Positions 18,548 to 30,100 of a stretch of 64,000 nt of DNA are shown here, in pieces (position 1 is the stretch's first letter; every line of letters starts with the position of its first letter). The stretch lies in assembly GCA_031181345.1 (NCBI GenBank), contig JAPSLC010000013.1:30862-94861 (forward strand), written 5' to 3'. A model generated the notes under the pieces. It did no database searches, was not told where the DNA came from, and worked only from the letters and a program-made list of their open reading frames with translations. The translations under genes were made by a program, and so were the position numbers. The stretch is from Cupriavidus sp. Its GTDB lineage: Bacteria; Pseudomonadota; Gammaproteobacteria; Burkholderiales; Burkholderiaceae.

Positions 18548-20116
18548 ATGACGACCTTTCATTCGCGCCGCTCGTTTCTCGTCGCAACGCTTGGGTCAGC
18601 GCTCGCGGCATGCGGCGGCGACGACGACGATCCCCCGCCATCCGGTGGTCCGCCGTCGCCGCCGGTGCCGGAAGCCCGGATGGCGCAGGCCGTCGCCAAC
18701 GTCGACAAGCTTGTTACCGATCAGATGTCCCGCACCGGCGTGCCCGGTGTGGCGACCGCGGTGGTGCGCGGAATCCAAGGCCGCTATCAAGTCGTTTATG
18801 CCAAGGGATTCGGCAAGCGAGCCGTGGACGAAGCCGCCACGGTCGACGGCGATACGGTGTTCCAGCTGGCCTCGATGTCGAAATCGATCGGCGCCATGGT
18901 GGTCGCGCATCAAGTCGGGATCGGGCGCATTCAATGGGACACGCCTGTGCAATCGCAATTGCCCTGGTTCGCCTTGTCCGATCCCGAGGTGAATCCGGTG
19001 CTGACGGTGGCGGACCTGTACTCGCACCGCTCGGGGCTGCCGGATCATGCCGGCGACCGGCTCGAGGACATGGGCTACGACCGTCGCCAGGTCCTGGAGC
19101 GATTGCGCTTCCTGCCGCTGCATCCTTTCCGCGCCTCGTACCAGTACACCAATTTCGGTCTGACGGCCGCCGCGGAAGCCGTCGCCACCGCCGCGGCGAT
19201 GGACTGGGCCACGCTGTCCGAGCAGACCCTCTATCGTCCGCTCGGCATGACGCGCACCAGTTCGCGCCACGCCGACTATGCCGCCCGCGACAATCGCGCG
19301 GTGGGTCACGTGCGGGAAAACGGCGTGTGGGTACGGGGTCCAGCGCGCGATGCCGATGCGCAATCGCCGGCCGGCGGCGTCAGCGCTTCGGTCAACGATG
19401 TGGCGCGCTGGCTGGTCATGATGCTCGGCGAAGGCATGTTCGAAGGCAGGCGCATCGTGAGCGCCGGCGCGCTGAAGGAGGCCATCGCACCGCACAACCA
19501 GTCCACGCCTCCGGCCCAGGGGCGTCCGGCCGGCTTCTACGGCTATGGCTTCAATGTGGGGACCAATCCCGCCGGCCGCCCGATGTACAACCACTCCGGC
19601 GCATTTGCGCTGGGCGCCGCGACGGCCTTCCTCGCGGTGCCATCGCTGGGCTTGGCGATCGTCACGCTGACCAATGGCTATCCGATCGGCGTGCCCGAGA
19701 CGATCAACAACCAGTTCTTCGATCTGGTGGAATACGGCGCGATCCAGCGCGACTGGGCCACCATCATCGAGGAGGCGCTGGCGCCCGTGCTGGCCCCGGA
19801 GGGCGGGCTGGTCGGCGCCACGCCGCCCGCTTCGCCCCTGCCGCCGCGCGCGCTGTCGGTCTATGCCGGCGACTACGCCAACGAATACTACGGGCCCATC
19901 ACGGTGCGCGAGTCAGCGGGCGCACTGGTGCTGACGATCGGCCCCGCGCCGCTGGTGCTGCCGTTGTCGCACTGGGACGGCGACGTCTACACGTTCCGGC
20001 TGCGCAACGAGAACGCGACCCCAGGCACGATCTCGCGCGTGTGGTTCGGCAGCGATCGGCTGACGCTGGAGTACTACGACCGCGAGGGAATGGGGACCTT
20101 CATGCGGACCGGCTGA
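18548..20116 (+). CDS. Serine hydrolase, beta-lactamase/class C-like; putative lipoprotein
   Basis: Lipobox-like LAAC after RRSFLVATLGSA; SxxK motif SMSKS; YxN-like YTNFG. Confidence 0.88.
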   Translation: MTTFHSRRSFLVATLGSALAACGGDDDDPPPSGGPPSPPVPEARMAQAVANVDKLVTDQMSRTGVPGVATAVVRGIQGRYQVVYAKGFGKRAVDEAATVDGDTVFQLASMSKSIGAMVVAHQVGIGRIQWDTPVQSQLPWFALSDPEVNPVLTVADLYSHRSGLPDHAGDRLEDMGYDRRQVLERLRFLPLHPFRASYQYTNFGLTAAAEAVATAAAMDWATLSEQTLYRPLGMTRTSSRHADYAARDNRAVGHVRENGVWVRGPARDADAQSPAGGVSASVNDVARWLVMMLGEGMFEGRRIVSAGALKEAIAPHNQSTPPAQGRPAGFYGYGFNVGTNPAGRPMYNHSGAFALGAATAFLAVPSLGLAIVTLTNGYPIGVPETINNQFFDLVEYGAIQRDWATIIEEALAPVLAPEGGLVGATPPASPLPPRALSVYAGDYANEYYGPITVRESAGALVLTIGPAPLVLPLSHWDGDVYTFRLRNENATPGTISRVWFGSDRLTLEYYDREGMGTFMRTG

Positions 20117-20144
20117 ACGCAACGCACCGGCGCAACCAAAAATA

Positions 20145-21122
20145 TCACGGCCAGACAGGTACGCCGTCCAGCCCTGCGGTTTCTGGCAGGCCGCAGATCA
20201 GGTTCGCATTCTGCACCGCCTGACCGGCCGCTCCCTTGCCGAGATTGTCGACCACGCCCATTGCGATCACCAGGTTGCGCTCCGGATCGGCCGCATAACT
20301 GACGAACGCGAGATTCGAGCCGGTCGCCCATTTGGTTTGCGGCGGCTTGTCGGTGACGCGGACGAACGCCCGCCCGGCGTAGAACTGCCGGGCCGCATCC
20401 AGGCACTGGTCCGTCGTGGCGCGGCCGCGGCAGTAGATCGTGACAAGCACGCCGCGGGTCATCGGCACGAGGTGTGGCGTGAACACCAGCCCGGCCGCGC
20501 TGCCGCCACTCAGCCGCTCGATCGTCTCGGCAATCTCGGGCATGTGCACGTGCTTGAGCAGGCCGTAGGGCAACAGGTTCTCGTTGCTCTCGGCATAGCC
20601 GAACTTGCTGTCGGCGCCGCCCCGTCCGGCCCCGGAGATGCCGGTCTTGGCGTCAATCACGATGTTGCCGGGCTCGATCAGCTTGTTGGCCAGCAGTGGC
20701 GCGAGCGCGTTCAGTGTCGCCGCGGGGAAGCAGCCCGGGTTGGCAACGCGGCTCCGACCCTCGATCTGGGCTGGCCAGACGTCGGCCAGACCGTACGCCC
20801 AACCGTCGACGTAGCGGTGGTCGCCGCCGATGTCGACGACTTTCACGTCCTTGGGGACGCGCGCCAGCGCCTCGGCCGACGCCCCGGTGGGCAGCGACGC
20901 GAACAGAACGTCGAGCTTCGGCAGGGTCGCAGGGTCCCACTTCTCGATCACCAGCTCGGCCAGCTTGGCCGGCACACCGGGAAAGCGGTCCACCAGCCGG
21001 GTGCCGGCGCTGCCCTCGCCCGCCGCGTAGACCAGCTCGAAAGACGGGTGGCTCGCGATCAGGCGCATCGCCTCGCCGCCGCCAAAACCGCTGATGCCGA
21101 CAATTCCGACGCGAATGCTCAT
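20145..21122 (-). CDS. argC: N-acetyl-gamma-glutamyl-phosphate reductase
   Basis: VGIVGISGFGGGEAMRLIASHPSFEL, NPGCFPAATLNALAPLL, TGISGAGRG, HVHMPEI. Confidence 0.92.
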   Translation of the reverse strand: MSIRVGIVGISGFGGGEAMRLIASHPSFELVYAAGEGSAGTRLVDRFPGVPAKLAELVIEKWDPATLPKLDVLFASLPTGASAEALARVPKDVKVVDIGGDHRYVDGWAYGLADVWPAQIEGRSRVANPGCFPAATLNALAPLLANKLIEPGNIVIDAKTGISGAGRGGADSKFGYAESNENLLPYGLLKHVHMPEIAETIERLSGGSAAGLVFTPHLVPMTRGVLVTIYCRGRATTDQCLDAARQFYAGRAFVRVTDKPPQTKWATGSNLAFVSYAADPERNLVIAMGVVDNLGKGAAGQAVQNANLICGLPETAGLDGVPVWP

Positions 21123-21256
21123 GGTGTGTCCCGCTGCTGGAGTGAGTGAACGAGTCTGGGTCTATCGCGCTCGCGATAGACGGCATGACCGCTGGAGCGG
21201 CGATTGTAGTGTATCGAGCCGACACCAGAGCAGCCAATGGACTTGCATGTTGGCGC

Positions 21257-21309
21257 GGGGACCCAGTGACTTGCCAGGACGCTGGGTCCCCGCCTGCGCG
21301 GGAACGACG
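21257..21309. repeat. REP/MITE-like palindromic element, possible terminator for the phospholipase gene
   Basis: Perfect 10-bp inverted repeat GGGGACCCAG (21257-21266) / CTGGGTCCCC (21282-21291) followed by GCCTGCGCGGGAACGACG. Confidence 0.75.
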
Positions 21310-21329
21310 TGATGGTTCGCCAGGGATTG

Positions 21330-23543
21330 TCAGCGGTCCGGCATCTGCCCCATCGCCGGATCGCTGACGAGATCCTTGCCGATCTCCATCCGTCCGGCAA
21401 AGCGGCGGCGGAATGCCGGGCTCGCATCGCAGGTCACGACGAAGTCGTACCAGCAGCCGGAGTCGCCAATCGCCCATTCGAACTCGACGACCTTGCCGGG
21501 GGCGACCATCTTCGTCCACGGGCCATCGTTGCGGTAGGCCAGCGCTTCGGCCGTGAAGCGGATCGGCCGGCGACCGTTGTTATGCAGCTTGACCTGCACG
21601 GTGGGCCGCTCGCACGGGTTGTAGCAGACCTGGATCTCCGGCATGGCCTCGCCCTGCTCCGCCGCATCGCCGACGAAGCTGCGGTGATAGCCGTTCGGTC
21701 CCAGCACCCACAGGTCGTACTTGCCGCCGTCGCCGCTCAGATCCCAGACGTCGTCCAGCATCTTGCCGGCCTCGACCACGATGCGCCGCGGAATGCGGTC
21801 CAGATGCAGGCGATCGTAGACATGGAACACGGCGCCGGCGCTGCGCGCGCTGGCGTTGGCAAACAGCATCTGCACCGTGTTGTTGCGTGCATCGACGCGC
21901 GCGCTGGTGTGCAGTTCGTAGGGCAGCGCGCGCGACGGACGCGTGCCGGCGTCCTGCACCGGCAGCTCGGGCGTGGCCGGCACCGGGATCTTGGGCATGG
22001 CCTGCTGCGCGGCCGTCAGGCTGGTGGCCTCGGCGCGCGTGGTGCGGCCCGCCAGCTCCGGCAGCGGGTTGGCGTTCGGCGTCGCGAAATTGAACGCGCT
22101 GGTCAGGTCGCCGCACACCGCACGGCGGTACGGGCTGATCTGCGGCTCCATCACGCCGAAGCGCGCCTCGAGGAAGCGGATCACCGAGGTATGGTCGAAC
22201 ACCTCCGAATTGACCCAGCCGCCGCGGCTCCATGGCGACACGATCCACATCGGCACGCGCGGGCCAGGACCGTAGGGACGGCCGTCACGGGCCGGCTGCT
22301 TGGGCGTCGCCGGCTGATAGTCGTGGTATTCGAAGGCCATCTGCGCATCCGACAGCGTCGATTTGCCGGCGACGGTGCCATCGGGATTGCGCGACGGCGC
22401 GGTCGGCGGCGGCAGGTGGTCGAAGAAGCCGTCGTTTTCGTCGTAGTTGATGATCAGCGCGGTCTTGCTCCATACCTCCGGGTCCGAGGTCAGCGCATCG
22501 AGAATGGCCTGCACATACCAGCCGCCCTTGGCCGGGCTCGACGGCCCGGGGTGCTCGCTGAACTCGGCCGGCGGGATGATCCACGACACTTCTGGCAGAC
22601 GGCCGTTCTGCACGTCGTCGCGCAGCGATTGCAGGAAGCCGCCATCGGCCATCGTGTTGCAGAAGCCCTTGGCAAACGGGCTGTAGCGATCGTCGATCGC
22701 GGGATCGTACGGCGGATTGAAGCCCGGCGCGTTGGTGTTCGATACCTGCCGTCCCGCCGGCATCTTCTCCATCTCGGCGCGCCAATGACGGAAGCTCATC
22801 ATCTGGTTGCAGCCGAAGTTGTCGGGGATGTTCTGGTAGACCTTCCAGCTGACGCCGGCGGCCTGCAGGCGATCCGCATAGGTCTCCCAGGTCCAGCCTT
22901 CCGTCGACGGACCCACGTCGGCGCCGCCATTGAACTCGTTGACCGTGACGGCGACGTTGTCACCGGTCGGGCCGTTCGAGCCGGTCCAGTAGAACAGGCG
23001 GTTGGCGATGGTGCCGGTATGAATGCCGCAATGGTAGGCATCGCACAGCGTGAAGGCAGCGGCCAGCGCGCGCTGGAACGTCACCTCCTCGTCATCGTAA
23101 TAGCCCATCGACAGCGGCTGCTTGGCGACCGGCCAGCGGTCCATGCGGCCGTGGTCCCACGCCGCCTGCGAGTCGGCCCAGTTGTGCGGCGTGCCGCCGG
23201 CGCGCTGGGCGTTGCCGGCTGTCTCGTCCAGGTGGTACGGCGTGATGATGTTGCCGTTCGCATCGGTCTGGTACAGCGCGGTGCGGCCGTTGCGCAACGG
23301 AATCGGGAAGCGGTCGCCGTAACCCCGCACGCCCTTGAAGGTGCCGAAATAGCTGTCGAACGAACGGTTTTCGAGCATCACCATCACGACGTGCTTGACG
23401 TCCTTGATGGTGCCGGTCGCATTGTGGGCTTCGATCGCCAGTGCACGCCGGATGGCGGGCGGGAAGCTCGCCAGCACGGCGGCCGCGGCCCCGGTGCCCA
23501 GCGAGGCCTTCAGGAATTGTCGCTTCGACGGATTGAATGTCAT
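21330..23543 (-). CDS. Tat-exported phospholipase C (phosphoesterase family)
   Basis: MTFNPSKRQFLKASLGTGAAAAVLASFPPAIRRALA Tat-like signal; VVMVMLENRSFDSYFGTFKGVRGYGDRF. Confidence 0.9.
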   Translation of the reverse strand: MTFNPSKRQFLKASLGTGAAAAVLASFPPAIRRALAIEAHNATGTIKDVKHVVMVMLENRSFDSYFGTFKGVRGYGDRFPIPLRNGRTALYQTDANGNIITPYHLDETAGNAQRAGGTPHNWADSQAAWDHGRMDRWPVAKQPLSMGYYDDEEVTFQRALAAAFTLCDAYHCGIHTGTIANRLFYWTGSNGPTGDNVAVTVNEFNGGADVGPSTEGWTWETYADRLQAAGVSWKVYQNIPDNFGCNQMMSFRHWRAEMEKMPAGRQVSNTNAPGFNPPYDPAIDDRYSPFAKGFCNTMADGGFLQSLRDDVQNGRLPEVSWIIPPAEFSEHPGPSSPAKGGWYVQAILDALTSDPEVWSKTALIINYDENDGFFDHLPPPTAPSRNPDGTVAGKSTLSDAQMAFEYHDYQPATPKQPARDGRPYGPGPRVPMWIVSPWSRGGWVNSEVFDHTSVIRFLEARFGVMEPQISPYRRAVCGDLTSAFNFATPNANPLPELAGRTTRAEATSLTAAQQAMPKIPVPATPELPVQDAGTRPSRALPYELHTSARVDARNNTVQMLFANASARSAGAVFHVYDRLHLDRIPRRIVVEAGKMLDDVWDLSGDGGKYDLWVLGPNGYHRSFVGDAAEQGEAMPEIQVCYNPCERPTVQVKLHNNGRRPIRFTAEALAYRNDGPWTKMVAPGKVVEFEWAIGDSGCWYDFVVTCDASPAFRRRFAGRMEIGKDLVSDPAMGQMPDR

Positions 23544-23575
23544 GGCGGATTCTTTTTCGTTGGGACGGTGGGCGG

Positions 23576-23782
23576 TCAGGGCGCGCAACGGCTCGAGCAG
23601 TTGCCCGGCTTGCCGGGCAACTTGCCGCTCGGATTGGTGGTGTCGGGGGCGGCCGAAGGCGACAGGGTCGCACCATCGTCGCCACCGCCGCAGCCGGCCA
23701 GCAGCAGCGCGGTGACAAGGGCACCAGCCGCGAGCCGCAGCGTCGGACGGCGCAGCGATGGCGGCGCAAAGGTAGGGAGCAT
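23576..23782 (-). CDS. Small putative lipoprotein upstream of phospholipase C
   Basis: 68 aa MLPTFAPPSLRRPTLRLAAGALVTALLLAGCGGGDDG...NCSSRCAP; lipobox LLAGC; 32 bp from the PLC start. Confidence 0.6.
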   Translation of the reverse strand: MLPTFAPPSLRRPTLRLAAGALVTALLLAGCGGGDDGATLSPSAAPDTTNPSGKLPGKPGNCSSRCAP

Positions 23783-24073
23783 GGGTCGGGTCTCCAGGAC
23801 ATGGGGGACGGGGACAGCATTGTTCGCGTCGTGCCTTCTGCCTGGCGTCGACACGGCAGGCACCGGATCGATACACGGCCGCCAGCGGGCAGGACAACCC
23901 CATTGTTGATAGCTCAAATGTCAGTTCCTTGACACAAAGCCGCGACTACGAATCCTCGTTGCCACGTGTCCGGCGATGGCGCATTCAACGCGCCTCATCG
24001 ATGTGGAACGAGCCCCAAGCGAGCCCCAGCGAGACGCAACAAGCCCCAAGCGAGCCCAGAAGGAGCCCCCAAC

Positions 24074-24105
24074 AAAAAAGCGCACGGCGAATCGCCGTGC
24101 GCTCC
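24074..24105 (-). terminator. Intrinsic terminator downstream of the autotransporter gene
   Basis: On the minus strand GGAGCGCACGGCGATTCGCCGTGCGCTTTTTTGTT: long GC stem followed by a T run. Confidence 0.85.
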
Positions 24106-24155
24106 TTGCCTGTCGAGATGGCAAGGTCCGGCCGCGAAGCCGGACCCTGTGTACG

Positions 24156-27100
24156 TCAGAACAACACCTTCAGCGAAGCCTTGACGGTCTGCGCGCGCGA
24201 GTTGCCCGCGAACTGGCCGCTATAGCTCAGCCCCATCGTCGTGGCCTTGCCGACCTTGATGTCGAGCCCGGCATTGACGACCGCCGCATCGTCGGCGATC
24301 GGCACACCGGCCACGCCGAACTGGTCTCCGCCGCGCATGGCCAGCGTCGACATCGGCGTGCGGTCGCCGAAGGCATGGCGCCATCCGAGCGAGCCGCGCA
24401 GCGTGCCGGTCAGGCGGCCCAGCGAGATGTCCGCCGTGGTACGCAGGCCCAGCGTGCTGAACGTGACGTCGCTGGTGTTGCCCGGGCTCGCCAGCGCCGC
24501 CGCCCCGCCCTGCTCATCGAATCCGCGCGTATCCAGATTGACGTGGGCGACATTGACGAACGGCTCGTACGAGTACCGGCCGGCATCGATGCGGTAACCC
24601 AGGTCGCCGAAGACCTGCGCCATGCCGGCGCGGTAGTCCGCCTTCGCATGATCGCGGAAGCCAGCGAAGTTGACCGAGCGCGACGTGCCGATGTCCTGCC
24701 AGGTATAGGCGGCACCGGTGCGCAGCCCCAGTGCGCCCCACTGCCCGCCGCCATAGATGCCGGCGTGGTAGTTGTCGATCGAGCCGGACGAATGGCGCGA
24801 ATCGACGTCGACGTTGGTGTGGCTGTAGCCGGCCAGCACGCCGACGCGCCAGTTCTGCGATACCGCGGAATCCGCGCCGAGCAGAATGCCGCCGGTGCTG
24901 CTGTCCATCGCGCCGGCATTGCCGTTGCCATCGTGGCTGCCCCAGGCGCCGAACACCCGCACCCAGCCGCTCGGGCGGCTCGACTCGGGACCGCAGTCGC
25001 TGCCACCGCGAGCGTCGCGCCGGTCTCCTTCCGAGCCGACCGCGCAGAACGCCTCGCGCAAGCGGTCGGTGGCGGCATCGCGAACGAAGCGGCTCTCCTC
25101 GATCGACGCGGTCCGGATCGACGCGTGGATCTCGCCCGAGAGCTGGTCGAACGCGTTGCGCGCCGCCGCGTCGTCGGTCAGGTTCAGTACCGCGGTCTTC
25201 AGCGGATTGTCGCCAGCCAGGCTGTCGACCCCGCGGCCGGCCGCGATCTGGTTGGGCGTCTGGCCCGCGCTGTCGATCGCGCGGGCCTGCTGCACCACCA
25301 GATACGCGTTGTTGGCATCGTAGTCGCCGCGCAGGCCCATGAAGGCGGTCACCGCGGTATCGCCGGTCAGCGTGAAGGCACCATGCAAGCCGCCCGCGGC
25401 GGACAGCACCGCGTAGCGCGTGCCGGCCACGTAGGCGGCGTTGCTGGTCTTGGTCACGTTCAGGCGCGCGCCCTCGGCCAGCGTGGCGCTGCCCGACACC
25501 GCGATGCGATCGGACGCACTGGAGGTCGGATCGACATGCGCCTGGTAGACGCCGTCGGCCTGCTGCACGTAGTTGCCGTTGACGGTCAGCGTGCCGCTGC
25601 CGTTGCCCGCCGGCGCCACGGTCGCGCCGGCCGCGACCGTGGTCAAGCCGACCGTGCCGGTACCGGCGAGGGCTGCGCCTTGCTGCACCGAGACCGGCGA
25701 GCTGGCGATCGCGCCGTTGACCGTCAGCGTGCCGCCGGCCACCGTGGTGGCGCCGGTGTAGTCGCTGGTGCCGCCCAGCACCAGCGTGCCGGCATCGGTC
25801 TTGGTCAGGCCGCTGGTGCCGCTCAGCGCCGCGTTGATGGTCGCGACATAGTTGGCGCCATCGGCGGTGCCGTCGCCGACGCGAATGGTCGCGTCGGTGC
25901 CGGTCAGCGCGATGCGATCGCCCTCGACGGTATAGCCGTCGGAGGCGAACTGCATGCCGGACGCCTCGACCTGCCCCTGGCTGTTGTCGACCGTGACCTT
26001 GCCGGCGGTACCGGCGAAGACCGCGAAGCCGCCATTGCCGAACGCGGCATTGGTGCCGCCATCGGCCTCGGTCCAGTTGTCGTCGCCCGAGGCACGCCAG
26101 ACGCCGTCACCGCCGGTGATGCGGCCATCGCCGCGGCCACCGGCATCGCCGTCCCAGAAGTTCAGCGCGTTGTTGGAGGCGTTGACCAGGTTGACCTGCT
26201 TGTCGATCGACGTCTGCACGGTCGCACGCGAGCCGGTCGGCAGCGAGCCAAGACCCAGCGTGCCGCCGAGCAGGTTGCCGCCATAGCTGATGACGCGGTA
26301 CACGCCCGGACCGAAGGCGCCGCCCGCGGCGGTCTTGACGTTCAGCGTGCCGCCCAGGCTCAGGTCGCCGGCCACCTCGACCAGATCGTTCAGCGGACCG
26401 CCGACGGTGTTGGCGCGGCCAAAGTCAACGTCCAGGGCCGAGCCTGCCTGCAGCGCGAGGTTGCCGTTGATGGTCAGCGTGCCGGGGTTGCCGGCTGCCG
26501 ATCCTGGCGCCAGCTTGGCGCCGCTGGCAACGCTGACGTCGCCACCGATGATGCCGCTGCCGCCCAGCGTGCCGGCGTTGACGGTCGTCGCACCAGTGGC
26601 CAGCGACTGATCGCCCTGGATCAGCAGCGTGCCGTTGTTGACGGTCGTCGTGCCGCCATAGCTGTTGGCCGCGGTCAGGATGGTCGTGCCCGCGCCGTCC
26701 TGGCTGACACCGCCGGTGCCCGAGATGGTGCCATTGAAGGCCAGCGTATCGGCGCGGTTGAACGCCAGCGTGCCGTTGTTCGTCACATCGCCCGCGATCA
26801 TGCCGCTGGTGCCGCCATTGCCAAGCTGCAGCGTGCCAGCCTCGATCATGGTGCCGCCGCTGTAGCTGTGCTCGGCGGTCACGATCGTGGTGCCGCTGCC
26901 CGACTGCCGGAGTGCGCCGGTGCCGGAGATCGTGCCGTCGAACGTCACGGTGTCGGTCCGGTTGAACGCCAGCGTGCCGTTGTTGGTCACGTTGCCGGCC
27001 AGGCTGCCGGTGGTACCGCCGGTGCCGACCTGCAGCGTGCCGGCGGCGATGGTGGTGCCGCCGGTGTGGGTCGCATCGCCGGCGAGCGCCAGCGTGCCGG

Positions 27101-30100
27101 TGCCGTCCTTGGTCAGCGCCCCTGCCCCGGCCATCGCGCCACCGAAGGTCGCGGTGGTACCGGCATCGGTCAGGATCGTACCGTTGCTGGCCAGCGTCAC
27201 CGTGCGGCCGCTGCTCAGGTCCGCCGTGGTCTGCAGCGTGCCGCCGTTCAGCGTCAGGCCGCCGGACGCATCGCCCAGATTGGCATCGGCCGAGATGCTG
27301 ACCGTGCCGCCGTCGATCCTGGTGCCGCCGAAGTAGGTGTTGGTGCCTTCGAGTACCAGCTTGCCCAGATCGGTCTTGACCAGCTCGCTGCCGCCGCTCA
27401 GGTTCGATGCGATGGTCGCGGTATAGCCGGCGCCATCGACGGTACCGTCGCCCACGCGGATGGTCGCCTGCGTGCCGGACAGCCCGATCGCGTCGCCTTC
27501 GATCCGATAACCGTCGGTGGCGAACTGCATGCCGGCCACGTTCACGTTGCCCTGGCTGTCGTCCACGGTGACGGTACCCGCGTTGCCGGCGAAGACCGCG
27601 AAGCTCTGGTCCTGGAACGGCGCATTGGCGTTGCCGCTGTCCGTGGTCCAGTTGTCCTGGCTCAGGCCGGCCTGCCAGGTGCCGTTGCCACCGCTGATCT
27701 GGCCGTCGTTCCTGCCGCCGGCGTCGCCGTCCCAGTAGTTCAGCGCCAGTCCCGCGGTGTTGACCAGGTTGACCTGCTTGTCGATCGAGGTCTGCAGGAA
27801 GTAGTCCGGCGAACTGACGGCCACCGGATTATTGACCAGCGTGCCGCCATAGCTGATCACGCGATACAGGCCCGGACCGAAGTTGCCGCCGGCGCTCTCC
27901 GACACGTTCAGCGTGCCGCCCAGCGTCAGGTCGCCGCCGACCTCGATCAGATCGTTGTAGGCGCCGCCCACCACGCCGGCCTGGCCGAAGTCGTAGCGCA
28001 TGTTGGCCGCCGATGCCAGCGTCAGGTCGCCATTGATCGTCAGCGTGCCCGGCACGTTGGTGGTGCCGCCCGGGGCCACGCTGGCGCCATCGACCACGGT
28101 CACGTCGCCACCGATGATGCCGGTGCCGCCCAGCGTGCCGGCATTGACGGTCGTCGAACCGGTGGCGCCCGACTGGTCGCCCTGGATCAGCAGCGTGCCG
28201 TTGTTGACCGTGGTCGTGCCGCCGTAGTGGTTGGCTGCGGTCAGGATGGTCGTGCCGGTGCCGTCCTGGCTGACACCGCCGGTGCCCGAGATGGTGCCGC
28301 CGAACGTCACCGTATCGGCGCGGTTGAACGCCAGCCTGCCGTGGGTCGTCACGTCGCCCGCGATCATGCCGCTGCTGCCGCCATTGCCCAGTTGCAGCGT
28401 GCCGGCCTCGATCGTGGTGCCGCCGCTGTAGCTGTGATCGGCGCTCAGGATCGTGATGCCGCTTCCCGCTTGCCTGAGCGCACCGGAGCCGGCAATCGTG
28501 CCGTCGAACGTCACGGTGTCGGTCCGGTTGAACGCCAGCGTGCCGTTGTTCAGCACGTTGCCGGCCAGGCTGCCGGAGGTGCCCCCAGCGCCGACCTGCA
28601 GCGTGCCGGCGGCAATGGAGGTGCCGCCGGTGTGGGTGGCATCGCCGGCCAGCGCCAGCGTGCCGGCGCCGTCCTTGGTCAGCGCACCGAGCCCCGCGAC
28701 CCCACCGTTCAGCGTCGCCGTGGTGCCGGCATCGGTCAGCATCGTGCCGTTGCCTTCCAGCGTCACCGCGCGTGCGCTGGACAGATCCGCCGTGGTCTGC
28801 AGCGTGCCGTTGTTCAGCGTCAGGCCACCACTCGCATCGCCCAGGTTGGCATCGGCCGCGATGCTGACCGTGCCGCCTTCGATGCGGGTGCCGCCGGTGT
28901 AGGTGTTGGCGCCTTCGAGTACCAGCCTGCCCTGATCGGTCTTGACCAGCTCGCTCGTGCCGCTCAGGTTCGACGCGACCGTGGCCGTGTAGCCGGCGCC
29001 GACGCTGCTGCCATCGCCGACGCGCATGGTCGCCTGCGTGCCGGTCAGTGCAATGTCGTCCCCCTGGATGCGGTAGCCGTCGGAGGCGAACTGCATGCCC
29101 GAGGCCTGCACGGCGCCGTTGCCGTTGTCGACCGTCACGGTGCCGGCAGTGCCGGCGAAGATCGCAAAGCTGCCGTTGGCGTAGTCGCCGTTGATCGTGC
29201 CCGCTTCCCCGGTCCAGTTTGTGTCGCCGGTGGCGCGCCATGTCCCGCTGCCGCCGTTGACCGCCGCATTGTTCTTCGGACCGGCATCGCCATCCCAGAA
29301 GTTCAGCGACAGCCCGGTGGAATTGACGAGGTTCACCTGGTTGGCAATAGACGTCTGCAGCGAGAGCCCGCTCGACGGCGACAGCGTCGCGCCCTGGTCG
29401 TTCAGCGCGCCCGCATAGCTGATCACGCGATAGATGCCGGGCCCGAAATTGCCTCCCGAACTTTGCGAGACGTTGATGGTGCCGTCCAGCGTCAGATTGC
29501 CCCCCACGTTGACCAGATCGTTCCACTGGCCGCCGACCACGTTGGCCTCGCCGAAATTGACGTTGAGGTTGGCATTCGGACCCAATTGCAGGCCGCCGTT
29601 GATGGAGAGCGTGCCCGGTGCCCCCGCTGCGTTGCCGGGGCTGAGCGTGCCGCCGTCGGCAACGGTCACGGCGCCGCCGATGGTGCCGATGCCGCCCAGC
29701 GTCGCGCCGCTGGCCACCGAGGTCATGCCGGTGGCGCCGGACTGGTTGCCGTTGACCAGCAAGGTACCCGACTGCACGTTGGTGGCGCCGGTATAGGTAT
29801 TGGTGCCGGTCAGCGTGGTCGTGCCGGTGCCGACCTGGTTTACCACACCGCTGCCGGAGATCGTCCCGGCAAAGGTGTATGCGTCCGACCGGTTGAATGC
29901 CAGCGTGCCGTTGTTGGCGATGTTGCCGGCCAGCGTGCCCGTGGTGGTGCCGTTGCCGATCTGCAGCGTACCCGCATCGATGATCGTGCCGCTGGAATAC
30001 GCGTGATTGCCGGTCAGCGTCAGCACCCCGCTGTTCTGCTTGTTAAGCGTTTCGAACGCGCTGATACGGGCGCCGTCGAGCGTGAGCGCCGCCGCGTTGT

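Noticed and set aside
24010-24070. AGCCCCAAGCGAGCCC direct repeats downstream of the autotransporter
   Set aside because: Short imperfect GC-rich repeats next to the terminator with no clear function; not enough signal for a finding.
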